In this document: positions 25,937 through 37,061 of the stretch, one piece after another | Layout of the letters: each line of letters begins with the position of its first letter | Position numbering within the stretch: position 1 is the first letter of the stretch | Source: JACDAN01 sp963802375 | GTDB lineage: Bacteria > Actinomycetota > Thermoleophilia > Gaiellales > Gaiellaceae | DNA length: 64,000 bases | Direction of reading: 5' to 3' | Assembly: GCA_963802375.1 (NCBI GenBank) | Contig: CAWDIJ010000010.1 | Location: 186,001-250,000 of the forward strand | Notes under the pieces: model-generated | Seen by the model: the letters and a program-made list of their open reading frames with translations, nothing else | The model's database searches: none | Told to the model about the DNA's origin: nothing | Position numbers and translations under genes: made by a program

Positions 25937-28225
25937 TCATTGCATCGCCACGCCGGCCCGCTCCTCGGCGGGCGGGTCGCGGAACTCGAGTCCGTCGGGC
26001 TCGATCACGACCTTGCGCAGCACGCCCTTGGGCAGTGCGAACGGCGGCGCGTATGTCGGCGACACCGCGGTGCCGCGCTGGTAGCCGACGGTGAACCCGA
26101 CGATCCCGTAGGTCACCGGCGTGGTCGTCGGTACGTGGCCCTTGCCGATCGGCACGCCCTCGCGAGCGAGGACGACGTCGCCCTGGAAGCGGCCCGTCGG
26201 TGTGAACGTCACCTCGACCTCGACGCGGCCGGCCGGGAGCGGCTCGTCACTCGGACACGGTCGTGAGCCGCGGCCCCGAGCCAGTTGTAGGTCCAATGCA
26301 GCCGGCGGTCTTGCAGGTACAGGGCGTAGCCACCGGCTCCGCCGCCGTGCGAGACGATCACGCCGTCGGCACCCCATCGGGGAGGTCCAACTCGGCGGTG
26401 ATGCGGAAGCCGCGGTTGCGCAGGTTGGGTGCGACGGCCGCGGGCAGCACGCCGATCCCGGCGTGGTACTCGTAGCGCTCCCGCCGATGGCGGCGATCGG
26501 GATGGCGGCCGGGCTGGTTGTTGAGCGGCAGCACCTGGTTGCGTTCCGCCTCCGACCACCACAGGTCGATCATGCGGCGCAACCGCTCCGGCTCGGCGCG
26601 GCCAGATCGAGCGGTCTCGGAGAAGTCCTCGGCGACGTGGTACAGCTCCCAGACGTCGTCATCGAAGGCCAGCAGCGGGATCGCTGCCGTCGTAGTCGAA
26701 GCCGAGCATCGGATGGAACGTGACGGCCTTCCAACCGTCGTCGTAGATGGCCCGGCAGCCGAGCATCTCGTAGTACTGCGTCGAGCGAGGGCTCGGGCGC
26801 GGCGGCGTCGGCGAACGTGGCCGCGGAAGCTGGCGCCGTCGAGCGGCTGCTGCTCCACGCCGGCGAGCTCGCGCCGGAGGTTCGATCGCCGATGAGGTCG
26901 AGCAACGTGGGCATCACGTCGATGGCGTGCACGTACTGGTGGCGAACCTCACCCGGGCGGCCGAGGCCTCGCGGCCACCACACGATCGAGCGGGTCGGTG
27001 ACTCCGCCCTCGTGGGTCTCCCGCTTCCAGCGCTTCAGCGGTGTGTTGCCGGCCCACGCCCAACCCCACGGGATAGTGGTTGTGGGCGTCCGGCCCGCCG
27101 AGGTCGTCGATCCGCCGCAGGTTCTCCTCGAGGCTCTCGGGCACCAGGTTGAAGAAGTAGTTCTCGTTGAACGATCCCCTCGGCCCGCCCTCGGCGCTGG
27201 CGCCGTTGTCGCTCATCACCAGCACGATGGTGTTGTCGAGCTCGCCGAGTGACTCGATGAAGTCGAGCACCCGGCCGACCTGGGCGTCGGTGTGCTCGAG
27301 GAACCCGGCGAAGACCTCCATCATCCGGGCGTACAGCCGGCGCTCGTCGTCGCCGAGCGAGTCCCACGCCGGCACCCACGTCCGGCCGCTCGCTCAGCTG
27401 CGTTCCCGGCGGCAACAGCCCGCTGGCCTGCTGGCGGGCGAAGACCTCCTCGCGCCACGCGGTCCCAGCCCTGGTCGAAGCGGCCGCGATAGCGGTCCCG
27501 GTACGGCGGCGGGAACGTGGTGCGGCGCGTGGCAGGCGCCCGAGCGCGAAGTAGAGGAAGAACGGCCGGTCCGGTGAGAAGGCGCGCAGGTCGGCGAGGT
27601 AGCCGATGGCCCGGTCGGCCAGATCCTCCGACAGGTGGTAGCCCTCCTCCGGCGTGCGCGGCGGGTCGACCTGATGGTTGTCGTGCACGAGGTCGGGGTG
27701 GTACTGGTCGGTCTCGCCGCCGAGGAAGCCGTAGAACCGGTCGAACCCTCGCCCGAGCGGCCACCGCTCGCGCGGCGCACCCATCGCCATCTCGGTCGCC
27801 GGCGCCAGGTGCCACTTCCCGACGGCGAAGGTCGCGTAGCCGTGGCGGACGAGCACCTCCGAGAGGAACCCGTTGGACTTCGGCATCGTGGCGTCGTAGC
27901 CCGGGAACCCGGAGGCGAACTCGACGATGCGGCCCATCCCGCTGCGGTGGTGGTTGCGACCGGTGAGCAGGCAGGCTCGAGTCGGCGAGCACAGCGCGGT
28001 GGTGTGGAAGTTGCTGTAGCGCAGGCCGCCGGCGGCGAGGCCGTCGAACGTCGGCGTGGCGATGTCGGAGCCGTAGCAGCCGAGCTGCGCGTAGCCCACG
28101 TCGTCGAGCAACACGATGACGACGTTGGGGGCGGCCTCGGGGGCCCGTGGCAGCGGCGGCCACGACGCCGTCGACTCCTCGAGCGTGCGGCCGGCGATTC
28201 CCGTGAACTCACCTGGCTCCATCAC
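25937..28225 (-). CDS. Arylsulfatase (FGly-type, sulfatase family S1), multiply frameshifted
   Basis: Sulfate ester hydrolase, about 760 residues when repaired. VVIVLLDDVGYAQLGCYGSD supplies the metal-binding Asp pair, and CSPTRACLLTGRNHHRSG is the C-x-P-x-R signature whose Cys becomes formylglycine; KWHLAP and IVLVMSDNGASAEGG complete the active site. The C-terminal third (GIVGFTVGYQRGTAVSPTYA) is the beta-domain of large arylsulfatases. Shifts near 27535, 27390, 27060, 26970, 26880, 26790, 26690, 26385 and 26250. There is no signal peptide, so it may be cytosolic. No sulfatase-modifying enzyme is in the window. ATG 28225 or the next codon is the start. Confidence 0.88.
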
Positions 28226-28295
28226 TCCCCCTCCATCGGTGAACGACTCACCGTACAGTGCACGTCATGTCGGCTCTCAGGTCAGGATCCCCCGA

Positions 28296-28363
28296 TGATG
28301 CGGCCGGCGAAGGCGCTGGAGCGCCCGCCGTGCCGAACAGGCGCGTCACTTCTGAACGACGCG
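28296..28363. repeat. Repeat family B, solo copy at the 5' end of a HAD gene
   Basis: About 68 bp with the family B landmarks TGATGCGGCCGGCGAAGGCG, GGCGCTGGAGCGCC and TCTGAACGACGCG. It lies between the divergent sulfatase start and the conserved start of the hydrolase, and is in frame with the latter. Confidence 0.9.
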
Positions 28364-28398
28364 ATCAACCAGCGGCGACCTCGCCCGAATCGAACGCG

Positions 28399-29031
28399 GT
28401 GCGGGCGGTGGTCTTCGACTTCGGCGGCGTGATCATCACGCCAATCACGCAGGGCATCACCGCCCTCGCCGAGCGAATCGGTGCGGATCCTCGGGCGATG
28501 CTGGAGGTGCTGATCGGACCGGACGAGACAGGTGATCACCCGTGGCACCGGGCGGAGCGTGGTGAGCTCACGGTGGCCGAAATCCAGGGTGGTCTGGCGG
28601 CGTACGCGGCGGAGGCCGGGGTCGAGCTGTCCGGCGACGAGATCGACGTGCTGCTGGTTCCGGGCTACACGATCAATCACGCCGTCGTCGCCCGCATCCA
28701 GACGCTCCGTGACGAGGGCATCCGGACCGGCTTGCTGACGAACACGTTCGCCGAGTTCCGCCCGACGATGGAGCGTGATCTCGATTTCGGCTTGTTCGAC
28801 GCCGTCGTCGAGTCATACGCCGTCGGGGCCCGCAAGCCAGAGCCTGGCATCTACGAGGCGATGGCGACCGCCCTCGGTGTCGAGCACGAGGAGATCGTCT
28901 ACCTCGACGACTTCCACCAGAACCTCGCGCCCGCCCACGCACTGGGCTGGCGGACGATCCACGTCACGGACGTGGCGTCGGCGCTCGCCGAGCTCGACCG
29001 TCTCATCGCGGCCTCTGCGTCAGAGACTTGA
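28399..29031 (+). CDS. HAD-superfamily hydrolase (subfamily IA-like)
   Basis: Probable small-molecule phosphatase. VRAVVFDFGGVIITPITQGI is motif I with the nucleophile Asp; DEGIRTGLLTNTFAEFRPT gives motif II; VGARKPEPGIYEAMATALGV carries the motif III Lys and EEIVYLDDFHQNLAPAHALG motif IV. 211 residues from GTG 28399, which precedes the conserved core. An upstream ATG at 28258 or 28267 would add 44-47 residues, most of them encoded by the family B repeat, so the annotated start could be pushed upstream artificially. A deleted copy of this gene lies at 30348-30478. Confidence 0.83.
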   Translation: MRAVVFDFGGVIITPITQGITALAERIGADPRAMLEVLIGPDETGDHPWHRAERGELTVAEIQGGLAAYAAEAGVELSGDEIDVLLVPGYTINHAVVARIQTLRDEGIRTGLLTNTFAEFRPTMERDLDFGLFDAVVESYAVGARKPEPGIYEAMATALGVEHEEIVYLDDFHQNLAPAHALGWRTIHVTDVASALAELDRLIAASASET

Positions 29032-29162
29032 TCGGACGGTCGACCGGATCGCTGAACGGGTGACGGAGCAAGCAGGCCCCGTCGTCGAACGCCACGCAGC
29101 GCGCGGACACCCATGGCTCGGCCGAGCTGAACCTGCTCGTCGAGCGATGTCGAACTCAGCGC

Positions 29163-30203
29163 CTACAGGTAGCCCGCCGCCCACAAGTTCGAGTCGAGAC
29201 CGATGCCGAAAACCTCCGAATAGCTGGCGGAGGGCGCTGAGATGAACTGACCACCGAGGTGCTGCCATCCTGACCAACCGCCGCTGGTCAGGCGTTGCTG
29301 GTACATGGCCGAGTCCTGACCGACGACGAATACGTCGACACCACCATTGAAGTCGGCTGTCGCGGCCGGCGCGGTAAAAGCGATCCCGCCGAGTGACTGC
29401 CAGCCGCTCCACGTTCCGCCGCTGACCCGTAGGTACCACACGGCGTCGTCGCCACCGATCGCGAACAGGTATCCGGCATTGTTGAGGAAGGCAGAGGCGG
29501 CGTACGAGACGACGAAACCGCCGTGCGACTGCCATGGCGACCACGTCAGGCTGGGAGACAGCTGCCTCGTCCAGAGCGCGCCGTCACCTCCCACACCGCT
29601 GATGTACAGGTTCGTGCCATCGGTGGTTGCCTCGGGAGTTGAGTCGAGGAAGCCGCCCAGCGATATCCAGCCCGAGGTAACCGAGCGATACCACAGGGCA
29701 TGGTCCTGTCCGACCCCGAAGACGTACGTCACACCCTGGACCGTGACCGCCACCGGGTCGAAGATGAACAGACCTCCGAGGGATTGCCAGCCGGTTGCCT
29801 CCGTCCCGTACCACATTGCGTCGTCCAAGCCGACGCCAAACGCTTCGACGAACGGCAGCGGGTTCAGAGCGAGGGCCGGTACGACGGCTGAATTGAAAAA
29901 CCCGCCCAACGAGATCGGATCCGACCACATCCCGTTCTCGGGAACCTGTGCGTACGCCGACGCGTCGAGTCCGAGCAGGAAGAGGAGATCCTCGGGCGGG
30001 AGCACCTGCGGTGTCGCGGCGAGGTAGGGGCCACCGATCGAAGACCAGCCGAGTGCTAGCGCAGCTGACTCGGTCGCATGCGATTCCTCGGACCTGGTGT
30101 CGTTCGCCTCAGCGGCGGCCGGACCACCAATCCACATAGCGGGCAGTACAGCCAAGGCCGCCACCGACAGACAGGTCGAAAACCTGCGAACGCGATTCCC
30201 CAT
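29163..30203 (-). CDS. Secreted PLL-type (tectonin/photopexin-like) beta-propeller lectin
   Basis: 346 residues. ATG 30203 has a GGAGGGAGG ribosome binding site about 8 nt upstream and opens a signal peptide (NRVRRFSTCLSVAALAVLPA, cleavage after an Ala-rich site near residue 30). The mature part holds six or seven repeats of the form W-x-S-L-G-G followed by a strand and D-x-x-(L/M)-W-Y: TGWQSLGGLFIFDPVAV, SGWISLGGFLDSTPEAT, SPWQSHGGFVVSYAASA, SGWQSLGGIAFTAPAAT, SGWQHLGGQFISAPSAS. That is the repeat of PLL/photopexin-type propeller lectins, which bind fucose or other sugars. Base composition is less GC-rich than its neighbours. It sits between a HAD gene and a HAD remnant, which suggests a late arrival. 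Confidence 0.82.
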   Translation of the reverse strand: MGNRVRRFSTCLSVAALAVLPAMWIGGPAAAEANDTRSEESHATESAALALGWSSIGGPYLAATPQVLPPEDLLFLLGLDASAYAQVPENGMWSDPISLGGFFNSAVVPALALNPLPFVEAFGVGLDDAMWYGTEATGWQSLGGLFIFDPVAVTVQGVTYVFGVGQDHALWYRSVTSGWISLGGFLDSTPEATTDGTNLYISGVGGDGALWTRQLSPSLTWSPWQSHGGFVVSYAASAFLNNAGYLFAIGGDDAVWYLRVSGGTWSGWQSLGGIAFTAPAATADFNGGVDVFVVGQDSAMYQQRLTSGGWSGWQHLGGQFISAPSASYSEVFGIGLDSNLWAAGYL

Positions 30204-30347
30204 AAAGAGCCTCCCTCCAGCTCCTGCCGCTCGGTTCAGATCCGAGCGGGATGAGCGATCACAATAACCAGAAATTCGACAGCAGATTTCGCTACCGAAA
30301 TTTGGCGTCCTCGAATCCGACCAAGTTGTCAAACGGGCCGCGACGAT

Positions 30348-30478
30348 CGTTTGATCTCGGGGTGTTCGACGCCATCGTCGAGTCCTATGCCGTCGGGCCC
30401 TGTCAGCGGGATCGAGGCAGCGACGTGGCGTCGGCGCTCGCCGAGCTCGACCGGCTCATCATCGCGGCTGCGCGATGA
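30348..30478 (+). pseudogene. Remnant of the HAD hydrolase gene, internally deleted
   Basis: Reads FDLGVFDAIVESYAVG then, after a jump, SDVASALAELDRLI and a stop at 30478. These match two separated parts of the gene at 28399-29031 (LDFGLFDAVVESYAVG and TDVASALAELDRLI) with the 60-odd residues between them missing; the second block shares a 32-base identical run with the intact gene. It cannot be functional. Confidence 0.85.
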
Positions 30479-30535
30479 ACGCTGCGCCCTGAGCGCGGAC
30501 GCGTACTGTTCGGCAGCCGTCGCGAGGGGGTTGAG

Positions 30536-33500
30536 ATGGGAGCGTCGCAGCAGACCGCCGTCACGGCGGCGACCCAGGAGGTGCGATTCGCCACCGTTTG
30601 GACCGGTGGTGTGAGCCTGGCGATCTGGATGGGCGGCGTGGCGCGGGAGCTGAACCTGCTCGACCAGGCGGGCCGCCAGCGCGAGGGCGTGGCGACCGTC
30701 CCGATCGAGCAGCTGTCGCCGGCCGACCAGCAGGTCCGCAGCCGCTACCTCGCCCTGCTCGACCTGCTCGATGTCGTGGTGCGGATCGACGTGCTGTCGG
30801 GAACCAGTGCCGGTGGCATCAACGCGGCGCTGCTCGGCACGTGCCACGCCACCGGGTGGGATCTCGGATGGCTTCGCGACGTCTGGCTCACGGCCGGTGA
30901 CCTCGGGCTGTTGCTGCGTGATCCGGCGAGCAAGGATCCTCCTTCGCTGCTGCGAGGTGACGGTGTGCTGCTCGCACAGCTCGACGAGAACCTCAAGCGG
31001 ACGACCCCGATGGTGGATGAGGTCCGGCCCACCACCGTGCACATCACCACGACGTTGCTCGAAGGCGAGACGAGCCGGTTCACCGACAGCTACGGGACGC
31101 TCGTTCCGGACGTCAACCACCTCGGCGTGTTCCAGTTCACGACACCGGACCTGCGCCAAGAGACCGGCAGGCGCGCGTTGGCGCTCGCCGCTCGCTCGAG
31201 TGCCAGCTTTCCGGGTGCCTTCGAGCCTGCCTTCCTCCCGTACGGGCAGGACGTCAGGGCGGTCGGCAACGACCCAGGGCCGAGCGAGCGGCCAGCCGTG
31301 GAGCGGTACCTCAGCATCACCCGCTCGCATTGGGCGGCCGACGGCGGCATCCTCGCCAACCAGCCGATCCGGCCGATCCTGGACTCCATCTTCGAGCAGC
31401 CGGCCCAGGCCCGCCAGGTGCGCCGCGTCCTGCTGTACGTCGTGCCGGATGCCGGAGGCACGCCGCGTCCCGAGGACGATCCGGAGCACACGGCTCAGAT
31501 CGACCAGCCGCTGACGCTGGCGAGGGCGCTGCTCGGCGACGTGGGGTCAGCGCTGTCCCAGAGCGTCGCTGCCGAGCTGACCGACATCCAGCAGCACAAC
31601 GAGCGGGTCGATGCCATGCGTGACAGCCGCCTGCGGCTGGCCGAGCTGGGCGTGAGCATGGCGACGGTGGCGCCACAGGTGGACCCGTCGGAGGCGGCCA
31701 GCCTCGGTGCGGACATCTTCCCAACCGCCGGCGCATGGGCCGACTACGTCAGCCGGCAGGGCGAGTGGCTGGTCCGGCCCGTGATGCGGTCGATCATGCA
31801 GTCCCTGTCGACGATGCCGGTCGGCGCGATGCCAGAGCGCTGGCGCGCCGAGGTCGCGATGGGCCAGGCGATCGAGCTCACGTGCTGTCGTGAAGCGAGC
31901 AGGCACGTCACCAGCGGCGTGGACCCGACCGTCACCGACCTCCAGTCCCGATGAGCTCGCCACACTGGGTCGGTCGGCCTACGACGGGGTCAAGGCGATC
32001 TTGGTCTCGCTCTTCCAGCTCGCCTATGCGGCGAACCCGGTCGCCGAGCGGAGGGAACGTTTGGCCGCGCTGGGACAGCGGCTGCACGCCGCGTTCCGGC
32101 CGGCTGACGGCGAACTGCCCCAGACGATGGTCACGGCCTCCGTCGATCACGCCGCAAACGATCCGAACGGGCCGACCCTGGTCGAGCTGACCACGCAGCT
32201 CGCGACGCACTGGGTCGCCGAGCTCGATGCAGGAACGAACGAGCCTCTCGGCGGCCCCAGCGCCACGTGCGCCGGCGGGACTGCCCGCCGCATGGGAGTT
32301 GCTCCAAGGCGTCCTCGAGGACCTCATGCCAGAACTGGCCGCCATCGCAACCGCGGTGCCGACGACCGCCAGCCCGACGGCGACCTCGTCCGTGGGCAAG
32401 CTGGCCACCTACATCGCCTTCCTCGGCGATGATCCCGACCGGTGGCGCTCCCGTCTCGTCGGTCTCCACGTGATGGACCGCTCGATGCTCCCGGTCGGCG
32501 CCGACGTCGACCAGAAGGTGCAGCTCGTGCAAGCGAGTGCCACCACCCGGACACTGCTCGACCCGGAGCGCACCACGCCGACGGCGAAGCTCACCGGCAT
32601 GCAGTTCAACCACTTCGGAGCGTTCTACAAGGCTTCGTGGCGGGCGAATGACTGGATGTGGGGGCGCCTCGACGGTGCCGGGTGGCTCGTGCACGTCCTG
32701 CTCGATCCCCGGCGCATCCTCACCATCGCCGACGCCGATCCCATCGAGTACCCACCCGGCCAGCGGGCGAGCGCGTTCATGAAGAGGCTCGCCGCGCTGG
32801 CCGGGCCGGCCGTCGACGCGACCTCGCAGGCGGCCCGCGACGCGTTGGCGGAGCTCGGCTTCCTGGACCAATCGGGCGCTCCCGACGACCCGCCCCTCAG
32901 CCTGCCGGCGACCGCCCTGTGGCTCGCTCAGTCCTGGCAGCGCCCCATCGTGGCCAACGAGCTGCCGGTCGTCGCCCGGGAAGCGCTGGCCACGCCCACT
33001 CGGCGCGACCAGGCGTGGGCGGTGGACGCACTGCGTCAGGCAGGGCAGGCGGAACTGGCCGAAGCCGCATCGCGCCAGGCCACAGCGTTCGTGGCGACTG
33101 GACGCTCGCCGAGGAGGGAGAAACGCCATGCCGGCGCCGCGCCCGCGGTGCCCATCTCGGCGCCACCGACGTCACCGCCGGCGGCGCCGCCGACGCAGCC
33201 GCTGCTGGACGAGTCGATGGCATCACTCGGCGCGCTGCTCCAGTCATGCCCGGTTCCGCAGGAGAGGCTCAGTCAGGAGCGCGGCGAGCCACTCTTCACC
33301 CGCACCGTCACCAAGGCCACGGCCGTGACGACAGCGGCGGCAACCGCCGTGAAGAAGGCGCCCGCAACGATCAACGTCGTCTTCCGGACCGCCCGGACGA
33401 CGACGCTGACCGGCTACCGGGCAGCGGACGTCGTCGGGTTCTGGCCGCGACGGGTCATGGCGGCTGGCGCAATCATCGCCGCGTTCGGTGTCCTCCTCGG

Positions 33501-33888
33501 AGCGCAGGGAAGCGCGTTCCTCGGCCTCACGGGCGTCGTGCTCGTGTTGGCAGGCCTGTACCTCATCGCGTTCGGCGTCTGGAGCACGTCGCCACGGATC
33601 TTCGGTGCCCTGCTCGCGCTCACGCTCGTCGTCGCCGTGTTCGCGCTGGCCATCCCCTCGACGCGACGATTCCTGTTCGGCACGGACGATGGCACTGATG
33701 AGGGCTGGGTGACGGAGCACCTCGTGCCGTGGATGCGCGACCGCTGGTGGGCGCTGCTGCTGATCCTCGCCATCATCATCGTGGTGCCCGCGATGGCCAG
33801 CTACGTCGCCAGGCGGCGAGCGGTCGACCGGGTGAAGCAGACCGACGCCCGCACGGGCGGCCAACCACCCCACGCTCCGCCCGCCTGA
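30536..33888 (+). CDS. Large patatin-related phospholipase-like protein (DUF3376-type) with C-terminal membrane domain, two frameshifts
   Basis: About 1115 residues repaired. N-terminal patatin fold: VWTGGVSLAIWMGGVAREL (oxyanion-hole Gly cluster), VLSGTSAGGINAALLG with the nucleophile Ser, and AADGGILANQP with the catalytic Asp. The middle (WELLQGVLEDLMPELAAIAT, DDPDRWRSRLVGLHVMDRS, MQFNHFGAFYKASWRANDWM) matches the patatin-related family that carries DUF3376. The C-terminal 220 residues have four membrane helices (MAAGAIIAAFGVLLGAQG, LTGVVLVLAGLYLIAFGV, FGALLALTLVVAVFALAI, WWALLLILAIIIVVPAMA). Shifts near 31920 and 32255. Likely a membrane-bound lipid acyl hydrolase; substrate unknown. Confidence 0.85.
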
Positions 33889-33927
33889 ACAGAGGCGCCG
33901 CGACGAGCCGCGCCTACTGTCGCCGAG

Positions 33928-34903
33928 ATGAGAGCGGTCGTGTGTCGCGAGTTCGGGCCGCCCGAAGGCCTCGTGGTCGAAGAGGTCGAGGATCCGCGTC
34001 CGCAGGACGGACAGCTCCTCGTCGAAGTTGCTGCGTCGGCGGTGACGTTCCCCGACGCCCTGATGATCGAGAACAAGTACCAGTTCAAGGCGACCCCGCC
34101 GTACATCCCCGGTGGCGAGGTCGTCGGCGTCGTCGCCGCAGTCGGGGACGGGGTGGATGGATGGGCCGTCGGCGACCGCGTCGCTGGTGGGCTCGGCACG
34201 ATCGGTGGCTACGCCGAGCTGGCGATCGTTCCCGCGGCAACGGCGCGACGTGTGCCCGAGTCGGTCGACTTCGCCGCCGTCGCCGGGCTGAACTACGCCT
34301 ACGGCACCAGCCTGTACGGCCTTCACCATCGCGCCTCGCTGCAGCCCGGCGAGACGCTGCTCGTGCTCGGCGCCGGCGGCGCCGTCGGGCTGTCGGCGGT
34401 CGAGCTCGGCCGGCTGCTCGGCGCGAGGGTGATCGCCGCCGCGTCCAGCGCAGCGAAGCTCGATCTGTGCCGTGAGCGCGGCGCCGACGACACGATCAAC
34501 TACTCGACCGAGGACCTCAAGAACCGGGCCAAGGAGCTCACCGACGGGAAGGGCGTCGACGTGGTCTACGACTGCGTCGGCGGCGATACGCCGAGCAGGC
34601 GCTGCGGGCGATCGCCTGGGACGGCCGCTTCCTCGTCATCGGGTTCACCGCCGGCATCCCGTCGATCCCGCTCAACCTGACGTTGCTGAAGAGCTGCCAG
34701 ATCGTCGGCGTGTTCTACGGGGCGATGACGATGCGCGATCCGGAGCTGAACAGGTCGATCGGCGACGAACTGCTCGACCTCGTGGCCAACCGGCGAGCTC
34801 CAGCCCGCACGTCTCGGGTCGCTACCCGCTCGAACGGGCCGGCGAGGCGCTGCGCGCCCTCATGGACCGCACGGCGATCGGCAAGCTGGTCGTCACGCCC
34901 TGA
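33928..34903 (+). CDS. NADPH:quinone reductase-like MDR oxidoreductase, frameshifted
   Basis: Zinc-independent medium-chain reductase of about 325 residues. MRAVVCREFGPPEGLVVEEV, then GGEVVGVVAAVGDGVDGWAV and GDRVAGGLGTIGGYAELAIV; the nucleotide loop is LLVLGAGGAVGLSAVELGRL; VDVVYDCVGGD precedes a shift near 34590, then DGRFLVIGFTAGIPSIPLNL and, after another near 34800, HVSGRYPLERAGEALRALMD. No structural zinc Cys set is seen. Oxidises or reduces a quinone or enone; exact substrate unknown. Next gene 27 bp downstream is a related MDR protein. Confidence 0.84.
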
Positions 34904-34930
34904 CGCGTCGCTGCCGAGGGAACTTCTGAC

Positions 34931-35966
34931 ATGCGGGCCGCCATTTATCGCCACCATGGCGGACCAGACGTGCTCGCCATCGAAGAGGTCGCCGATCCGA
35001 CGCCAGGTCCGCTCGATGTCGTCGTCGCCGTCGAGTTCACGGCGCTCAATCGGCTGGACGTCGTGCAGCGCAACGGCTGGTACACGCTGCCGGGCTTCAC
35101 GCTTCCCCACATCGCTGGGATGGATGTTGCCGGGACGATCGCCCTGATCGGAGATGACGTCGGCGGCGTGGCATCGGGGGATCGGGTCGTCGTCGACCCT
35201 TCGCTGGCGGGCGTGTCGCCGGGCTCCAAGCTGGCCGGCCGGGGTGACTTGTACGGCGAGCTGGGAGTCATCGGCGCGCACCGTGGACGGCGGCTATGCC
35301 GAGTTGTGCCTCGTGCCGGCGTCACACGTCTTCCACGTACCGGAACACGTCTCGCTGGAGGACGCCGCGACGTTCCCGACGTGCCATCTCACCGCCTCGC
35401 ACGGGCTGTTCGACGTGGGCCGACTTGCGGCGGGTGAGACGGTGCTCGTTCATGCCGCCGGGAGCGGCGTCTCCATTGCGGCGATTCAGCTCGCCGTGCG
35501 CGCCGGCGCCACGGTTCTCGCCACGGCCGGCACGACGGCCAAGCTCGAGCGGGCGGCGGCGCTCGGCGCGGCACACGCACTGAACAACCGGACCGACAGC
35601 GTGGTCGAATGGGCGCGGGAGGTCACGGATGGTCGAGGTGTCGACATGGTCTTCGATCACGTCGGGACGGCATTGTTCGAGCCGTCGTTGTTCGCGTTGG
35701 CCACGCATGGTCGGCTCGTGACCTGCGGCAACACATCCGGTGACGTCGCGACCATCCCTTCGCTCGGCTTCGTGTTCCATCACGCCATCTCGATCCTGGG
35801 TTCCGGGCCCTACGAGCCCCACGAGTTCCGACCGGCGTGGGAACGTTTCTGCGCCGGGCACTTCGACACCGTCGTGGACAGCATCGAGCCACTTGGAGAA
35901 GTCGGTGATGCGCAGGAGCGGCTGCAGCACAACGATGTCATCGGCAAGATCCTGGTCCGGCCATGA
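34931..35966 (+). CDS. MDR (zinc-type alcohol dehydrogenase-like) oxidoreductase, one frameshift
   Basis: About 345 residues. Starts MRAAIYRHHGGPDVLAIEEV; GMDVAGTIALIGDDVGGVAS and GDRVVVDPSLAGVSPG; after a shift near 35278 it continues DGGYAELCLVPASHVFHVPE, with the coenzyme loop VLVHAAGSGVSIAAIQLAVR and DGRGVDMVFDHVGTALFEPS. The catalytic zinc Cys/His set of true alcohol dehydrogenases is not evident, so it is closer to crotonyl-CoA reductase or quinone reductases. It overlaps the O-methyltransferase start by 4 nt. Confidence 0.84.
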
Positions 35967-37061
35967 CGTGGTCTGGTCGTGACGCGCCGTACCCAGAGCC
36001 GAAAGCGACCCACACGATGGCGCGGACCGGCCGTCCATGGACGGATCGCAAGCCACCGCCGGCTGCTCCGATCTGGGACGTGATCGAGGGACTCGGCCGC
36101 TTCCACGTGCTCGTCAGCGCGATCGAACTGGGCGTCTTCGATGCGTTGGAGACGACGGGCGCCGTGACGGTGGAGGCTCTGGCGACGCGCTTGGGGGCGT
36201 CAGTGCGCCATCTCCAGGCCCTCGTCCAGGCCCTCGCCGGGATGGGGTTCGTCGAGCATTGCGGTGAGCGCTACGACCTCAATGACACGTCTCGCCGCTA
36301 CCTGACGAGCTCCGGCGCGGCGACGATGGCAGCGCTCGTCCCCGTCGCGCCAGGACCGCTCGTCAACTGGTCGAACCTGACCGAGACCGTTCGACGAGGG
36401 CGGCCGGCGCGCCCGATCGAGGACGACCCCGTGGCGTTCTACGCCCCGCTCGTCAGGGGAACGTTCGCCACGATCCTGCGCTGCGCCCAGCGCGCCGACC
36501 GCCAGCTGTCGTACTCGACCCTCAGCGAGCCTCGCGTCCTGGACATCGCCGCCGGGCTCGCCCCGTGGTCGATCGCCGTGCTCACGTCGAACCCTGGTGC
36601 GACCGCCGTGATCAACGATCTGCCCGAGATCCTCGCCGCTGCCGAGCCGCTGCTGGCCGACCACCTCCTCACCGATCGGGTCGAGCTCAGGCCCGGCGAT
36701 CTCCATGACATCTCACTGGAGCCTGACCACTACGACCTCGCCGTGCTCGGTCACGTCTGTCGAGCCGAGCCGGATCGATCGGGCCGCGAGCTGGTGGAGC
36801 GAGCCGCGGCCGCGCTGCGGCCAGGGGGCCGGATGCTGCTGACGGACTACTTCCTCGATCGTCAGGTCGAGCTCGAACCGCACGCTGCGATGATGAACGT
36901 GACGATCGCTGGCGAGCACCCGCGAGGGCCGGTGCCGCACGGCAGACGAGTACGCCGGCTGGATGCGCGCTGGCGGACTGCACAACATTCGCCTGATCGA
37001 GCCGATCGGCTTCCAGCAGGTGCTCGTCGGTCGCCGCCCGGCAGATGAGGAAGGCCAATGA
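35963..37061 (+). CDS. O-methyltransferase with winged-helix dimerisation domain, one frameshift
   Basis: About 365 residues. N-terminal dimerisation domain: DVIEGLGRFHVLVSAIELGV, VEALATRLGASVRHLQALVQ, MGFVEHCGERYDLNDTSRR. Catalytic part: PRVLDIAAGLAPWSIAVLTS as the SAM loop (with Ala replacing Gly in the usual GGG), PGDLHDISLEPDHYDLAVLG and LRPGGRMLLTDYFLD. A shift near 36930 leads to TADEYAGWMRAGGLHNIRLI and the end QQVLVGRRPADEEGQ at 37059-37061. Acts on a hydroxylated aromatic or polyketide-type small molecule by family analogy; the substrate is unknown. Couples by overlap to genes on both sides. Confidence 0.83.
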
